From: Porodaedalea pini
Lineage: Eukaryota > Basidiomycota > Agaricomycetes > Hymenochaetales > Hymenochaetaceae
Length of the DNA stretch: 64,000 bases
Assembly: GCA_002794775.1 (NCBI GenBank)
Contig: NBAY01000001.1
Coordinates: 868,001 to 932,000 of the forward strand
Reading direction: 5' to 3'
Of the stretch, positions 12,616 through 24,462 are shown one piece after another. The translations under genes and the position numbers were made by a program. The notes under the pieces are model-generated. The model ran no database searches, was not told where the DNA came from, and saw only the letters and a program-made list of their open reading frames with translations. Every line of letters starts with the position of its first letter. Positions within the stretch are counted from its first letter, which is position 1.

Positions 12616-14230
12616 ATGCTCGTCGGATTGCCCTCGTTTTATTTTCCTCTCCGCGAGGATGACGGATACTCATGTACGGATAATCCTAGTTTTATATTTT
12701 CCACTGCAAAAGTATTAACGAATTCTCATCGCGTCAGTCTCACAATCTCTCCTCACCACTACGGACGGCCGTCACTACAGTCTGAGTGCTGTAGTGATGT
12801 TCTTTTTCCTCCAGATATTCGGTGGACACATTGGGGTTCCCTTTATACTCCTTACTCTGTACATCGCAAAGGGAGTGAGGAGACACCCAATGCTTGTGAA
12901 TTTCCTTGTCACTTGGGTCATTTACTCGACTTCCTTCTGTGTTCTGTGAGCACAGATCTCGACCGCGTGATTTTCCTTCTGACATTATTTAAGACTGTAT
13001 CTAGGAAAACAGTTTGGCCGCGAGCCTAGCCATTCACTCTGCGGTTTCCAAGCATCTCTGATCTATGGAACTGCTGTCATGTGCGTATTCAGCTAAGCAA
13101 AATTTGCGTATCAAAATTAACTTGACTCCATAGGACACCAACCGCAGGCCTTTCTTTTGTCCTAAATGTAGCTACTGTCCACTTCTAAAGAAATATAACA
13201 TGGCTTAAATCTGGTAGCTTTGGTTCAGCCTTCGCGCTGTGACAGAAAACAAGTCAGTCGTTGACGGTCACTCACTACGGAATTATTCGGTAAGTGTTTG
13301 TTCCTAGATATATTTGTATCATGGCTCAGACTAAGGTACGCTCTCAAGCTGATTGCTGCTCCGTATGGTGTCTTTGTGATATTCGTCATCTTCACCGCTT
13401 CTGTGAGTAATAAAGTACAAGTATTCTGCGAATAACAAAACCTGATAACAATATTATTGATTCAGTATGGGGCGGTCAATCCCATGTTACTCACGAGAAA
13501 CCGTTACTTGTTCTACTGTACGATCAACTCGCCGATTGTGTAGGTCTATGCGCTCGGCAAAGATGCTTTGACTGATGAACAATGCCAGTGACGTGGTTCC
13601 CGCTATAGCCGCCATGATAATGTTCACCATTATAATTTTCGAATGTAAGATACGCATATTTTATCCGTACGAAGGCCGTTAGTTGCTGATGAAACATTAT
13701 ACAAATCCGACAGGTCTGGTTGCACTCAAGCTATACCGCATGCATAAAGCGTTTGTGAATATGAGGTCGAATGGCAGCCCTCCGTTGCATCTGATAGTCA
13801 GAGTCGGGATCTTCAGCGTTTATTCCTTTTTATCTATCGTGTGCGTGCGAATAACCTGAGAGCTTGTCTATGTCATTTACTGAAACCAATATATAGAGCG
13901 TGCATCAGTTTCTGGTCGAAAACAGGAGCAGAGCTGCCCTATATCATTCAGGCTTCTCGTAAGCTTCCTCCCGACTTATAATGTTACTATCTAACACGCA
14001 CATGTTCTCCCGTACTATGTAGTCCCAACAGCGGCATTTGTTATATTTGGTACACAGAGGGTGAGTCAAATCCGTAACGCCTACTAGTGCATACATCCGG
14101 GCTGAAGTTGTCGATTCAGGATCTGCTCGAGGCTTGGGGCGTGATCCGCCTTTGGCATTTCGTTCGGCAAAAACCAAAGGCGGTCCAACTGGTTGAGATA
14201 CCTAAGCCCAAGCCTCTTCTTGACTCCTAA
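12616..14230 (+). CDS. GPCR-like seven-helix membrane protein, copy 2
   Basis: Homologous to copies 1, 3 and 4. The first clear exon spans about 12737-12949 and codes FFFLQIFGGHIGVPFILL and VRRHPMLVNFLVTWVIYST. Following exons code LLYLGKQFGREPSHSLCGF, QASLIYGTAVM, TAGLSFVLN, LWFSL, LIAAPYGVFVIFVIF, a YGAVNPMLLTRNRYLFYCTI block, LVALKLYRMHKAFVNM, ISFWSKTGAELP, then PTAAFVIFGTQR and the tail DLLEAWGVIRLWHF, ending at TAA 14228-14230. All joins I checked keep frame. The N-terminus is the weak point: ATG 12616 joined to an acceptor at about 12736 keeps phase, but no homology supports it. The tail is short (about 35 residues), Lys/Pro-rich. Confidence 0.75.
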
Positions 14231-15519
14231 GGCTACTGAGTATGAACCTGTAGCTATCTTTTATTCCTGCGAAAGGTTCTGCTATCTTTTTGAACTGTTA
14301 GTTGTTTATTTTGAACTTTTTTTGTATTCGCAGTCTGCCAGGAGCAGCCTTTTTCTAAGTTTTACTGTTATGTATCTCTACTCTGAATAAATTCTAATTC
14401 TTTTGTATGTTTTGTCTCGGTGATTGTTTGAAGGGCTGAAGCTGAGCGCGTGATGCGGTACTCTAAAAAGTTTGTTCTTTTTTGGCGTGGCTCTCGATTG
14501 GCACGCAACCCGCTTTCCTACTTGTCATTCTTGCTACGTCCGACTTGCCTCCTCACGACCTTACTTTTTGTCGGACAATCGCATGACGCACTTCTTTTGC
14601 CGTAGCTCACTGAGATTTCGGTCACTCATACCACTACACTGCTTGGTCGCAACACCTGCAAGCGAGCGAAGCACCCGAGCAATATTCTCGGGGCGATGAG
14701 GGGTCAGAGCTCAAGAAATAACCATGACGAAGGGGGCTTTTATGGGAGAGCCATCGTACGGGTCTGGCATGCGTGAACTGGAAGGTTCTATAGGCGAGTG
14801 CATCCTGCTGAACGTGGCTTATCGTGCAACATACCCTTTCTTTCTGCATAAAGCCTTAAATTCAGACTGATTCTCATCATCCACACGAGACACTGCGCCT
14901 GCATCTCTTGAATGTCGCTCAGTACATTTTTCGCTGACCGAATAGCCCATTCGTTCCTGGTGGCGAACAGCAGCCCACATCCAAGCGATGCTCAGAAGAT
15001 GATGCAACGTGCATCTTCGTGCAAGCTGTCAACGTTGCCGGGCACCTAGACAAGCTCGGTATTACCATTGCGATATCAAGGATGAGGCATGCGAATCTTG
15101 ACAGGGACATAGAGGTACGATGTTGTGGTATCACACTACCGATCTACAGTAATTGACCCTCCAATTTAGATAGATGACCTTATTGCATGCGGTAATATCG
15201 TGTTCATTGACCCAACGCATTCGCGCAGGCCCAACCCTTCTATCGCCGATTATTCTCACTTGCGATCATCTAGGCCTACCCGCCGAGCGCTGTTCGCAGA
15301 GATCTGGGGGCGCAATGGTACGTTAGAATTGCGGCGGGGGAAGCTCACAGATGATGCGGAGATAGATGGCTCTTCATCTGGTGTCTTTACAGTGTTCTAT
15401 TTCTATTTCTTGTTTGGATTTGTCGCTTTCCAGCGCATACGAGAAGTAAAGCGAGGGCGTAAAGGCGGTGCATTCATGGGTGCGAATACGAACAGAAGCG
15501 AATGGCCATAGACTTTTAC
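14231..15519. other. No gene recognised
   Basis: About 1.3 kb after GPCR-like copy 2. Open frames at 14819-15134 (minus) and 15200-15511 (plus) show no family I know. The stretch adjoins the helicase remnant and may be further decayed sequence. Confidence 0.5.
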
Positions 15520-16230
15520 AATGACTGAGAATGCCATAGTATTCTCCAGATCGGTGACGTCCGGCTCGACCAGCCTGCTGTTTGAGGTTCGATATCCCCA
15601 CCCAAGCTGACACTGGCGATAAGACGTGCCTTTCTGGATCGTACTGGTTCTCCTTGATTCTGGCCGTATTAATGACATCGGGCATCGCGATGGAGATCTC
15701 AGCAATACTCGGTCAACGGAATGCTCGAATGCAAATCGTGAACTGAAAACTTCGAGCGATCATTGATAAGGATTCGATGCAATCATCAACTTCTGCACGG
15801 CTTGTATCTCCTTCCAACCCGGAAGGAAAACGAGAACGCTCCCTGAGTCGGAGTTCTGGAGGACATGCGAGATGGTTAAGCCAACTAGAGGGCAAGGAAT
15901 CTCGTGCTCCTCCCCTCGTTCTCCTTTTTCAACAAATGCTGCAAGACCGTCGACTCGGGAAGAAACCGGGCGGCCTCTGGAAGCTCCTTGTATAAATACT
16001 TGACAACCTTCTCGTCGACGAAACCCGTCGTGAGCTCTTGTGTTGCTGTGTCATGGAAGGAAGAAATACGTCAAGGAAATGTTCCATTACAGGGAACGAT
16101 CGGCCTGGGACCTCTATGAGACTCACAGGCTTTCCATTGGTATCTGGAAAGTACTTCCGGAAAACGTTGCGTCAACGGTGGCGTTCATAAGAATGACTTT
16201 TAGCGGGTTTCCCTTTGGATATCTTCGTAG
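15520..16230 (-). pseudogene. DEAH-box RNA helicase remnant
   Basis: On the minus strand this piece runs through successive DExH-helicase landmarks in shifting frames. Order: KVILMNATVDA (motif III, normally SAT), then SLIEVPGRSFPVMEHFLD, then TGFVDEKVVKYLYKELPEA, then, after a frameshift, LTISHVLQNSDSGSVLVFLPGWKEI, an in-frame stop, and in a third frame SIAEISIAMPDVIN (motif V), IKENQYDPERHV and SNLKQQAGRAGRHRSG (motif VI, first residues of QxxGRxGR). The N-terminal ATPase part with DEAH and everything after YYGILS are missing. At least two frame changes and one stop make it a pseudogene. It resembles the DHX29/DHX57/DHX36-like group rather than the splicing helicases. Confidence 0.85.
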
Positions 16231-16818
16231 TCGTCCGAATCAAAAATGTTCGGCTGAATTTGTTTCCTACAGAACCAGTAGAGGCAATCAATAGTAGAAT
16301 CCGAGTACATAGTCTACAAATCTGGGTATTTATTTTGGCTGCAAGAGTTTGTGAAGAAGTTTGAAGGGAATAGAGACTAGTACATACATGTGGGCTTGAC
16401 ATATCAGAAACAATGATCGAAGAAAAATACATGTGGATAGAGATACAGTATAAATCTAGAGGAGATTCAGAAGCAGATGTATTAGCAAGGCGGAAGGATC
16501 TTAAATATATAAGTTACCTTCTTGAAGCATAAAAATACATGCGGTGGGATTATATACCACTGGGCTCGCAATCATGACCTTTCGATCGCTCAAAACGACT
16601 TCATAAACTAGCTATTTAATACAAGAATCATAATAAATATAGTCAGGTGTTGTTTCAGCGGCAGAGGAAATGAGGGGTGTCACCTTTGGTAGTGTAATGA
16701 ATGAGACTCGAATCAACCTGACATGACGAAATCCCTGAGCTGGTCTTGGTGACTCCTTAATAGTTCGCAGAGATGGAAATGAGTAAGCCTCTTGCGGAAG
16801 CTAAGAGCTTGTATACAA
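16231..16818. other. No gene seen
   Basis: AT-rich stretch between the helicase remnant and the TLC-domain gene. No coding signal, repeat or RNA gene recognised. Confidence 0.5.
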
Positions 16819-17520
16819 TTATGCTCTCCTCACCTGTGCTTTCGGAATAATAATTTTGGTTCTGTTAGGGCGAGTTGCTCGAGCTCTGCGTACGATGCCC
16901 TTCACAGACGAAACAAACCATGAGGCATGCATAATGAATGCAAGCGTCAATAGGCACGCGGGTGCAGTACTTCCTCCTACAGCCTCGTTTCTTCCTCGCG
17001 GCAAGATCGTCTCGGCCAGGAGTGCTGTGTGCAGCGCGATTCGTGTCGAGAAAAAGGCGATAGCGCATAAAATGTCGTTGCGCAGCTTTGGCCAGAGAAA
17101 CGAAGATGCCAAGAGGCACGTCGGTATCTCCATGGACAGACAGACACAGAACACGTGTGCCCAGCCGCGGCGTGTTATGTATGGCAAAAGCGATGCGTAT
17201 GCGATGTGATGCGCCCATCCGAGTGCGGGAGAGAGCTGCCGAGGGTAACTGATAAGTCCGATAATGAGGTCGGAAAGAAGAAAGCCTTGGAATGAACCAC
17301 AGATAGCTTGAGCAAGCCGAGTTCTGTGGCGTATAGCAAGCAGATCCCCTCCCGATGTAAGAAAGTCCCATAAAAACGGCAGGCTACCAAAAGACATTAC
17401 TGCGCTTGATAGAAATGTTATAATCCATGATTTCTGTTTTATTTCGCCAAAACGAGTGGCCATAAGAGAGTAGCACGCACAAGAGAAGAGAAGAGAGGTT
17501 ATTGAAGTATGGAGAAACAT
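16819..17520 (-). CDS. TLC-domain (TRAM/LAG1/CLN8-like) membrane protein, single exon, 233 aa
   Basis: A clean intronless frame from ATG 17520 to the stop at 16819. It has about six hydrophobic segments. The diagnostic block is GFLLSDLIIGLISYPRQLSPALGWAHHIAYASLLPYI, shared by fungal and animal TLC/TMEM56-type proteins, then RRGWAHVFCVCLSMEIPT and a late helix around LTLAFIMHASWFV, followed by a basic tail rich in Arg and Lys. TLC proteins act in membrane lipid handling (ceramide synthases are one branch), but this member lacks the full ceramide-synthase signature, so the reaction is unknown. Being intronless among intron-rich genes is usual for this family in basidiomycetes as far as I know. 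Confidence 0.8.
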   Translation of the reverse strand: MFLHTSITSLLFSCACYSLMATRFGEIKQKSWIITFLSSAVMSFGSLPFLWDFLTSGGDLLAIRHRTRLAQAICGSFQGFLLSDLIIGLISYPRQLSPALGWAHHIAYASLLPYITRRGWAHVFCVCLSMEIPTCLLASSFLWPKLRNDILCAIAFFSTRIALHTALLAETILPRGRNEAVGGSTAPACLLTLAFIMHASWFVSSVKGIVRRARATRPNRTKIIIPKAQVRRA

Positions 17521-18526
17521 AGCGGCGAGTGTTAAGACAAGTCAAATAGACGTCCTAGACGAATGAGCTCAGTAAGGGGTAGATTCGCACATATATATTT
17601 CCCGAAGCCCTCAATCAAAATTAGTAACACCTGTTTGTGAATTTATTTTCTTAGGCGCATACCAATGCACATTGAATAGGGAGAGTTTGTCCGAGGCGAC
17701 CGAGAATGAAGGCAGAATTGAAGCGCACAGATGCTGTGCTTGAAGCTGTTGCCAGTCCAGCGAAGTTATTCGAATTTGGCACAGCTGTGTGAAGGCAGGT
17801 AGTAAGGATCCGGGTGCATCGGACACACATGTCACTGCGGGCAGCAATAATACTATTACTAATCAGAATTCAACACTAGTGAACGTGCGACATGCATTCT
17901 CCTTTTTAGGAACAGCCAACGTGAAGCCACGACTTTGACCGTAACACTTCAACGGCCTCATGCAAGCTGTACTTACGGTTATCTAAAGTGAATCTCCAAG
18001 ACGAGCACGTTGGATTGTGAATCAAGCTCTATAGGACGTTCTAAGTAACCACAGCCCTCGCATCCAGCCACGTTTCTTGAAGAGAGCCTGATTGGGTCTG
18101 GGACTGGGAAGCAAAAATGTCGGGGACAGACACTATCCAAACTGGCGGCATAACTAAAGCTCGCTGCTTGTCTCTGTATCTGAAGACTACATTCGCTTTG
18201 CTACCGTAACCTTGGTTTTTGCTGTCGCATTGGGAATTTCTAATGCTTAAGTTACTTGAGCAATCCTGATGAAATCGCTGTCGCGGCATCTTGCGATGAG
18301 GAAGCAACTCGGCGTGAAAGATGTAAAGAATAATGTTGTCTTGCCTATCATCTCCCAGCTCAAGCGCTGATAGCGACGGTCTTTGATTGTTGCTGCCTTG
18401 GCAGAGACGGCGAAGCTTGTAGAGACAGACTGACAGATACTCTAGTGATCAACAAAGATATAGCCGCCCCGTCCTCTCCTTTAAAGCCTCAGACTAATAC
18501 TAATCTTTGACTCCAGTTTAGCAGCC
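17521..18526. other. No gene recognised
   Basis: About 1 kb between the divergent TLC gene and GPCR-like copy 3. Minus-strand frames at 17611-17847 and 18041-18307 lack recognisable content. It presumably contains the promoters of both neighbours. Confidence 0.5.
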
Positions 18527-20357
18527 ATGAATTCTAGCTCAAGCTCAGAACCGTTGCACGCTGGCGTGCAACTTCAATCGTTTTTCTTTCCGTCTCGAAA
18601 CCTCCCCAGCTTTGGCAACAATTCAGTTGGGGAACACTGCACGTTTTCTTCTACTAGTCTTGCTATGTTCAAGTCTAATATTTTTTCTTTCTTTTGAGAC
18701 AGTACAGTCGCTTACTCTCAATCCGGGCGATGGAAGCCAAGAATACAAGAGAGCAATTATCTCGATTTATTTTTTCCTTCAGATTTTCGGAGGTCATTTT
18801 GGGGTGCCCATAATCTTACTCACCCTGCTGCTCAAGAAAGATATGCGAAGGCACCCACTTCTCATAAACTTTTTAATTACCTGGGTACTCTATGCGACTG
18901 CCTTTTGTCTTCTGTAGGCTTGCCAGAACATCATACCACGCACGCCAGCACTAATGAATAGCATAGGCTTTATGTAGGGCAGCAATTCGGACCCGAACCC
19001 CCTGTGGACCTCTGCCTCTCGCAGGCATCTTTGATATACGGTGCGGCTATAATGTAAGCTCAATCATCATCTAATTTCTTTCTTAATTTACATGTATATT
19101 ACTCTTGTAGGTGTTCAACAGCAGGCCTGGCCTTTGTGGTCAACGTAAGTCCGCAGTTAGTATCCGATGTGCTTGCTTAGCCATCGCTTCTGAATACAGA
19201 TCTGGTTCGGGATCAATGCTCTCAGTAGCAAGCAGGCGAGCTTCAATGTACAGAAATGGAGAGATTACCTTGTGAGATGTTTCTTTCTCTCTGGTCGTGA
19301 ACGTGTTTCTGCGGTCTACCTACCACGATGAGATCTCAGCATTCAGCACACTCCTTCACTTTGCTCCAATGATGTTACTCATTTTTACAAGGCATTGGAC
19401 TGAGCAGAAGGTCGTTGATTACTGAATTCCTTTCTTTTGTCTGCTGTAGTTGATTGCCATCCCCTATATCCTGTTTGTTGTCTTCACGATTGCTATGGCC
19501 GTGGTATGTGTTATCTTTGATTGTGGCCCAAGAATGGTCGTTAATAAGTATCGAAGGTCGGCGCTGCATATCCCTCAGTCGTGACTCGACAACGGTATTT
19601 CTTTTATTGCACAATCAATTTGGATGTCGTGTAAGTATATACTCAATCTCTCCGTATTATAACCACAATTGATTTTTCAAAAGTGACCTTGTTCCCGGAT
19701 GCTCTGGACTAGTTTTACTCTGTGTTCTAGTTTTTGAAGGTAATCCTTTATGGAATTACACCTGACCGACTAAAATCAATACGTTCTTGGATAAAATATC
19801 TAGTTCTCATTGGTATAAGGCTCTATCGCATGAAAAAGTCTTTTTTAAATATGAACACAAAAACGGCGCCTCCGCTAAACCTCGTCGCTCGTGTAGTTAC
19901 CTTCAGCATATATTCAATTTTGTCTCTGCTGTAAGTCTTCCCGTATAGTATATTTAATTTACCACTACTAAAATCCTTCTCTTCCAGGGCGTGCATGGGT
20001 TTCTGGTCTCAGCAAGGCGATGACGCGCCGTATATCATTCAGGCATCCCGTAAGCTTTTCTATTCAAGAACCCGCCATGCTTATGTCGCTAACAATAAGA
20101 TTTCAAGTACCCACAGCGGCTTTTCTGATATTTGGTACTCAATCGGTTCGCCTTCTTTTCTATTGCATTCACTTGCCGGCTGTTTACTTGTCATCTCTTC
20201 GCCGATATAGGAATTATTACATGCTTGGGGAATCATCAACCTGTGGTACCGATTGTGCCGCAAGCGTCCCCCGTTGCGAACCTCGAAGCCACTACCTCCA
20301 ACGCCATCCGCGTTACTGATGGTCCAGCGTACTGACCCAGAAGATCATACGCGGTAG
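18527..20357 (+). CDS. GPCR-like seven-helix membrane protein, copy 3
   Basis: Likely first exon 18527-18565 (MNSSSSSEPLHAG) spliced in phase to 18708, giving SLTLNPGDGSQEYKRAII, then FFLQIFGGHFGVPIILL and MRRHPLLINFLITWVLYAT. Later exons give LYVGQQFGPEPPVDLCLSQ, ASLIYGAAIM, TAGLAFVVN, IWFGINALSS, LIAIPYILFVVFTIAMAV, VTRQRYFFYCTINLDV, LIGIRLYRMKKSFLNM, MGFWSQQGDDAPYIIQAS, PTAAFLIFGTQS and the tail ELLHAWGIINLWYRLCRKR with a Pro/Thr-rich end. Stop is TAG 20355-20357. An open frame reaching back to 18612 starts with TTG, not ATG, so I place the start in an upstream exon; that short exon is inference. Most similar by eye to copy 2. Confidence 0.78.
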
Positions 20358-21869
20358 TCCATGACGATTGTTTATAACTTGCCGGTTGAAGTAGTTGCGT
20401 TTGTTGTCGGGGTCAAGCACCACTGAAGCCCTTGACATATAGTCACAAGCGGGTAACTTAGTGCACGGTTGAGTCCTGTGAAATTTTTTCTCGTAAATTT
20501 CTGTAACGTGTTGGAGAAACCCGAAGCACAGTGTGTTTCTTCACTCCCACATTCTTGCAGACCATATATTTGCACGCTTTTGAATGCCCAAAACAAGGCT
20601 AGACATAGTAGAGGACCTCGTAGTCCTGAAATTTGGAGGTGATTAAATGCGCCACATGATGTAAATTTAGCTAGGACTCACGTTGATCATGCATAGTCGA
20701 AGTGCAACATTCATCAAGGGTTGCTTGATTGCTGTTACGCTCACACTGAATGTCTTTCTTGAACCGGGTCCTAGGAATTTGTAGATCTTGCAAGTTGTGA
20801 TGCGGTTCCACAGCTGAAATATGATCATCGTCAGAGTGCGAAGCAGGGAAGCCTACATGGGTGGTGCTATTGTACTTGCATCACGGCGAAGAACAAGTCC
20901 CGAGCTGTAAACGGATTTTTCAAGCCACGACTCCTGGGCGATTTCACTGCCTGCACACACTGCACTTAATACAACTGAAAGAAGCATGATTAATACCATC
21001 TCCATGTTCACGATAGACCTTAGCGTAGACCGAGAAGTGGTTGGAAATCACCGAAGAATAGCTTCCGTTTGCCTCCTGAATGCCAGAATAGTTACATTGG
21101 CTTTCAGTATTGTGAAAGGTCTCAAAGACGTCCAAAATTGAGGTTCTAGGACTGAGAATGAAAGAAAGGCGAGCTTGTTGGTACCGGCAACAAAAGAAAG
21201 AGGCGTAGAAAGCTCTCAGTAAACGTTGCACTGCAAGACCAAGGGGCACTTTATTAGGCATGAAGGTAAAGGGACCGACGGACTCGCTCATCCTGTTCTG
21301 CTTCCTCGGCCTTTTTCTCCTCCAGAACAGCAGTTGTAGTACTTCATCACAGAAGCACGTTAAAGAGCTCCGTCGTTTGCATTCTCGTAGACTCTTGAAG
21401 AGACCGACTGGTGAAGCGACTAAGATAAGAACAGAAGCTTGACGAGAGCTGATATCCCGGGCAGATCGCATCTGAGTTGCGGCGACGTTGGCGGCGCTGC
21501 TGTGGACGGATGGCACAGTTCCAGTGCAAGAGATTGGCGCCACAGGCGTGGCGCATACATTCAAGTTTGGCTTATAACGCTCTGGAACTTCTTGCAGCGG
21601 TTTGACGCAAAAATAAGATAGCTTCGGGACTCCAAGGTTCAGTAAAATTTTAAGATTGCCTCTTTCCATCCAGTCTGAGACGTGTCTGAAGGATTCCTTC
21701 GGAGAAGAGGAGAAGAAAGAACACGGAGATGGCCAGCGGGCTCGGAGACTCACGAAGGAAATAGCAAAATAGCAGCTTCTATAAAATAATGTGATAGATA
21801 TACAGTGCTAGCGCAGATACAGCGTCTTGAATCGATAAATACTTGTCATAAAAACGAAGCTGATCATCA
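20358..21869 (-). other. Unassigned stretch with a 269-codon minus-strand open frame (20944-21753)
   Basis: The minus-strand frame 21753 to 20944 is open for 269 codons, longer than chance frames nearby, and begins with a hydrophobic/Ser-rich segment. It contains Cys/Arg-rich stretches and no motif I recognise. Parts could be exon plus intron read through, and a second possible coding piece lies at about 20600-20840 (minus). It sits downstream of the phospholipase gene on the same strand. I do not assign a function and am not sure it is a gene. Confidence 0.3.
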
Positions 21870-24462
21870 CTAAATGTTCTTTGAGAATGGGTTATCGGCT
21901 TCCGCTGCGCTGATGCTCGAGTCCTTTAGTGGCCAAATCTCATGATCCGTAAGCGAATTGTATCTCTGCTGTCGTCGTTTGCGTAGTCTCCGGCTGAAAG
22001 AAACGAGTCAGTTCAGATAATTTTACATACAGTATAATAACACGAAGAAAAGCTCACAAAATGAATATAGCAGCTATAACCACCAGAACGAGGGCAAACA
22101 AGCCAACAATGAGCCCAGTTCTGGCTCGCGACAGGAATCCTTCGACCTTCGAGAGCCCCTGAGGGTCTGGGTCCTTGAACTGCAAAGTACGGCCTACAAT
22201 CTCTGAAGAGCTCGGCGGATTTCCCTGGTCATAGCAATACTGCTGAAAACACTGGGTGCAGAATGGAGATCGTGAAACCACTGGGTTGACCTTCAAGCGT
22301 GCTCGATCTATCGCTGCGCACTGGAGGCACCGTCCGAAATTTGGGTCTGCACCCTTTTCATTTGGAACGAAGCCTCCTGTTGTGATAGCATGTACTTGAT
22401 CAAGGAAAATTGACGCGTGCTTGTCTGTATACGAAAGTTTGAATGTATTCGTACTATTACAACTCCTTGTTAACGCATGAAAGAGAAGAAAGACTAAGAA
22501 ACTTACTTTGTAACGGGATCATCTCCATTCAAGGGCGGAGCGTTAGGAAAATATAGTACAAGAGGAAATTCTGGAGGATCTGTAGATGGAAAGCAACCAA
22601 AGAAAATTGGCCGCGCATTCGCACCAGTACTAATAAAGTCCTCTACAGTTTCTGGTATGGGTGGAAATCCTTGATGAGTAGTTGAAAGAACCTCCTGGAA
22701 TCGCTTTTGGCTGAACACCATGGACGTTCCACTGTAAGATTGAGAAGAGATGAGTATTGACGGATTGGCAGAGAAATAGATAACTGACTTTGGCCACAAA
22801 TGTGCGTCTTCAGCACTTCCTTCTAGTGCAACAGCAACGTCGATGCCCCTCGCTTTGACGAACAATGGACCGAGGGGTATATTCTCAATATTTGATGCTC
22901 CATCAATAAGGTCGAGCCATGACGAATTTGAATCATGGTACGTGTCGGGATTGAGCGATTGGAATGGCTGATAATTATCCAATATCTTTAACAAACGGCT
23001 ATTAAAATAGAAAATGGAAAACATACATTTGGCCAATTTGCGACGTCATCATACCGCGTGCGGACTTCAGTCAATTGTCTCTCAAGCACATAAAGTAGCC
23101 CGGATGAGTCGCCAGAGTCGAAACCTTCAAGGGTGTTGTGGGCAAAATCCAGAATTTGCTATTGCGTCGAACCGTCATTTGGTTTGAGGATTAGGAAGCG
23201 TGTTTTGGAGGATAGAAAATGAAAGGTTAGACAGTCTCGAAGGTCAGTAATTTTCCAACGTACATTGAAAAGACTTGCACTAGTCCCCATCATGAAAGAC
23301 GCCTGATCGAATCCTCGAACACACCCAGTCGAGTTTGGTGGCTGGCCATTATCGAGATGTGTTCCGATGAAGGTAATATTCGCCATAGCTTGAAGACCAG
23401 GATCGAATGAACCAAACTCATAAGGCGTAATCTATACAACAGTAAGAAGTGAGAAACAAATACAGGAGAAACTTGTACCTCATAAACTGTTGCAGTATTC
23501 TCGAGTATTGTGGTGAGATTTGAGCCAACGGGCCTGGAGTCTGTCATGATAATCGGGAAAGGTAGAGAGTAGTTTGAAAATGCAGGCACGTTTGGCATAT
23601 CCGACCACAAAATACCTGCACCATGCGAAGTATCATTTGTAAAGAAGTTTTCCTTCGTAGTGCCGTTCAAGAAGTGATAGGACACCATTCTACCCCACGG
23701 ATCCGTGATGCTAGTATCTCTAAACAATTGTTCAGTTAAAACCAGAAGAATAAAGTTGCGTAGATAATTTCTTACAAGCCCTTATCTGCTTTGGAGTACA
23801 CACTCCACAGAAGGCTTCCGAAGAAGTCCTGGTTGTCGCTGTCGAACAAGTCGATCCCAGAGGGAGTAGCAAGATCGATTGACAGTAAGCAGCCGCTCAA
23901 ATCACCGTCACCAAGTACCATATCATTAATTCCTGGGAAGTCGTTGAAGTAAAGAGAACCCAGGGCCCAAGATCCACCTGGCCTCTATAATTCAGATATA
24001 ATATTGAACAGCATATAAAAGATATCTACCTGACAGACCAGACAAATATGAGGTAACCTGCAAAAGCCCTCCGGTTCCTGCCACTACAGACGACGTGTTT
24101 CGAGCGTCAAAGCCAGAGAGAACTCCCACATCATACATTGATGCTCGTAGCCCACCGCCACATGCTGCAATGCCAATGCGAGGGAAATGGGCCTCGAAGA
24201 GACTCAAGTTGTAACCGATTGCAGAGCCGTCTCCTAGCCATTCTTTCCAAGCCTGCGGGAGAATTCTAGAGTCTCTCTGTTGGATATACTTCTGTTCCAG
24301 GGCGTTCAAAGATTGATTATCGGTCGAAAAGGCACGAAGTAATGGAGTTGCTGGACAGTCGACATTCACTGATGGCGCATATGCAGAAGGGTCATCTTGG
24401 GCATGCAAGAACGAAAGATAGAGTAGAAGGACAGAAAGTAGGAAGACACGTAGCGAGAGCAT
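21870..24462 (-). CDS. Lysophospholipase / phospholipase B with C-terminal membrane anchor, 9 exons, 705 aa
   Basis: Exons (minus): 24030-24462, 23776-23977, 23479-23719, 23264-23431, 23027-23158, 22789-22985, 22507-22731, 22058-22453, 21870-21993; the sum is 2118 nt, in frame. Starts with a signal peptide (cleavage near HAQ-DD, residue ~21). The oxyanion strand is RIGIAACGGGLRA at about 96-108. The catalytic-serine motif GLSGGSW spans an intron, with Ser144. The catalytic Asp is in LIDGAS (Asp420), followed by NIENIPLGPLFVKARGIDVAVAL and WPNGTSMVF. Many N-glycosylation sequons and paired Cys fit a secreted enzyme. These enzymes remove acyl chains from (lyso)phospholipids outside the plasma membrane. 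Unlike most fungal members, which end in a GPI signal, this one has a transmembrane helix (LIVGLFALVLVVIAAIFIL) and a basic tail RRLRKRRQQR, so a type I anchored enzyme is likely. Confidence 0.92.

Noticed and set aside
18612..18707. Signal-peptide-like start of GPCR-like copy 3
   Set aside because: The frame begins at TTG with no ATG and a stop upstream; it is more likely intron sequence before the exon at 18708.
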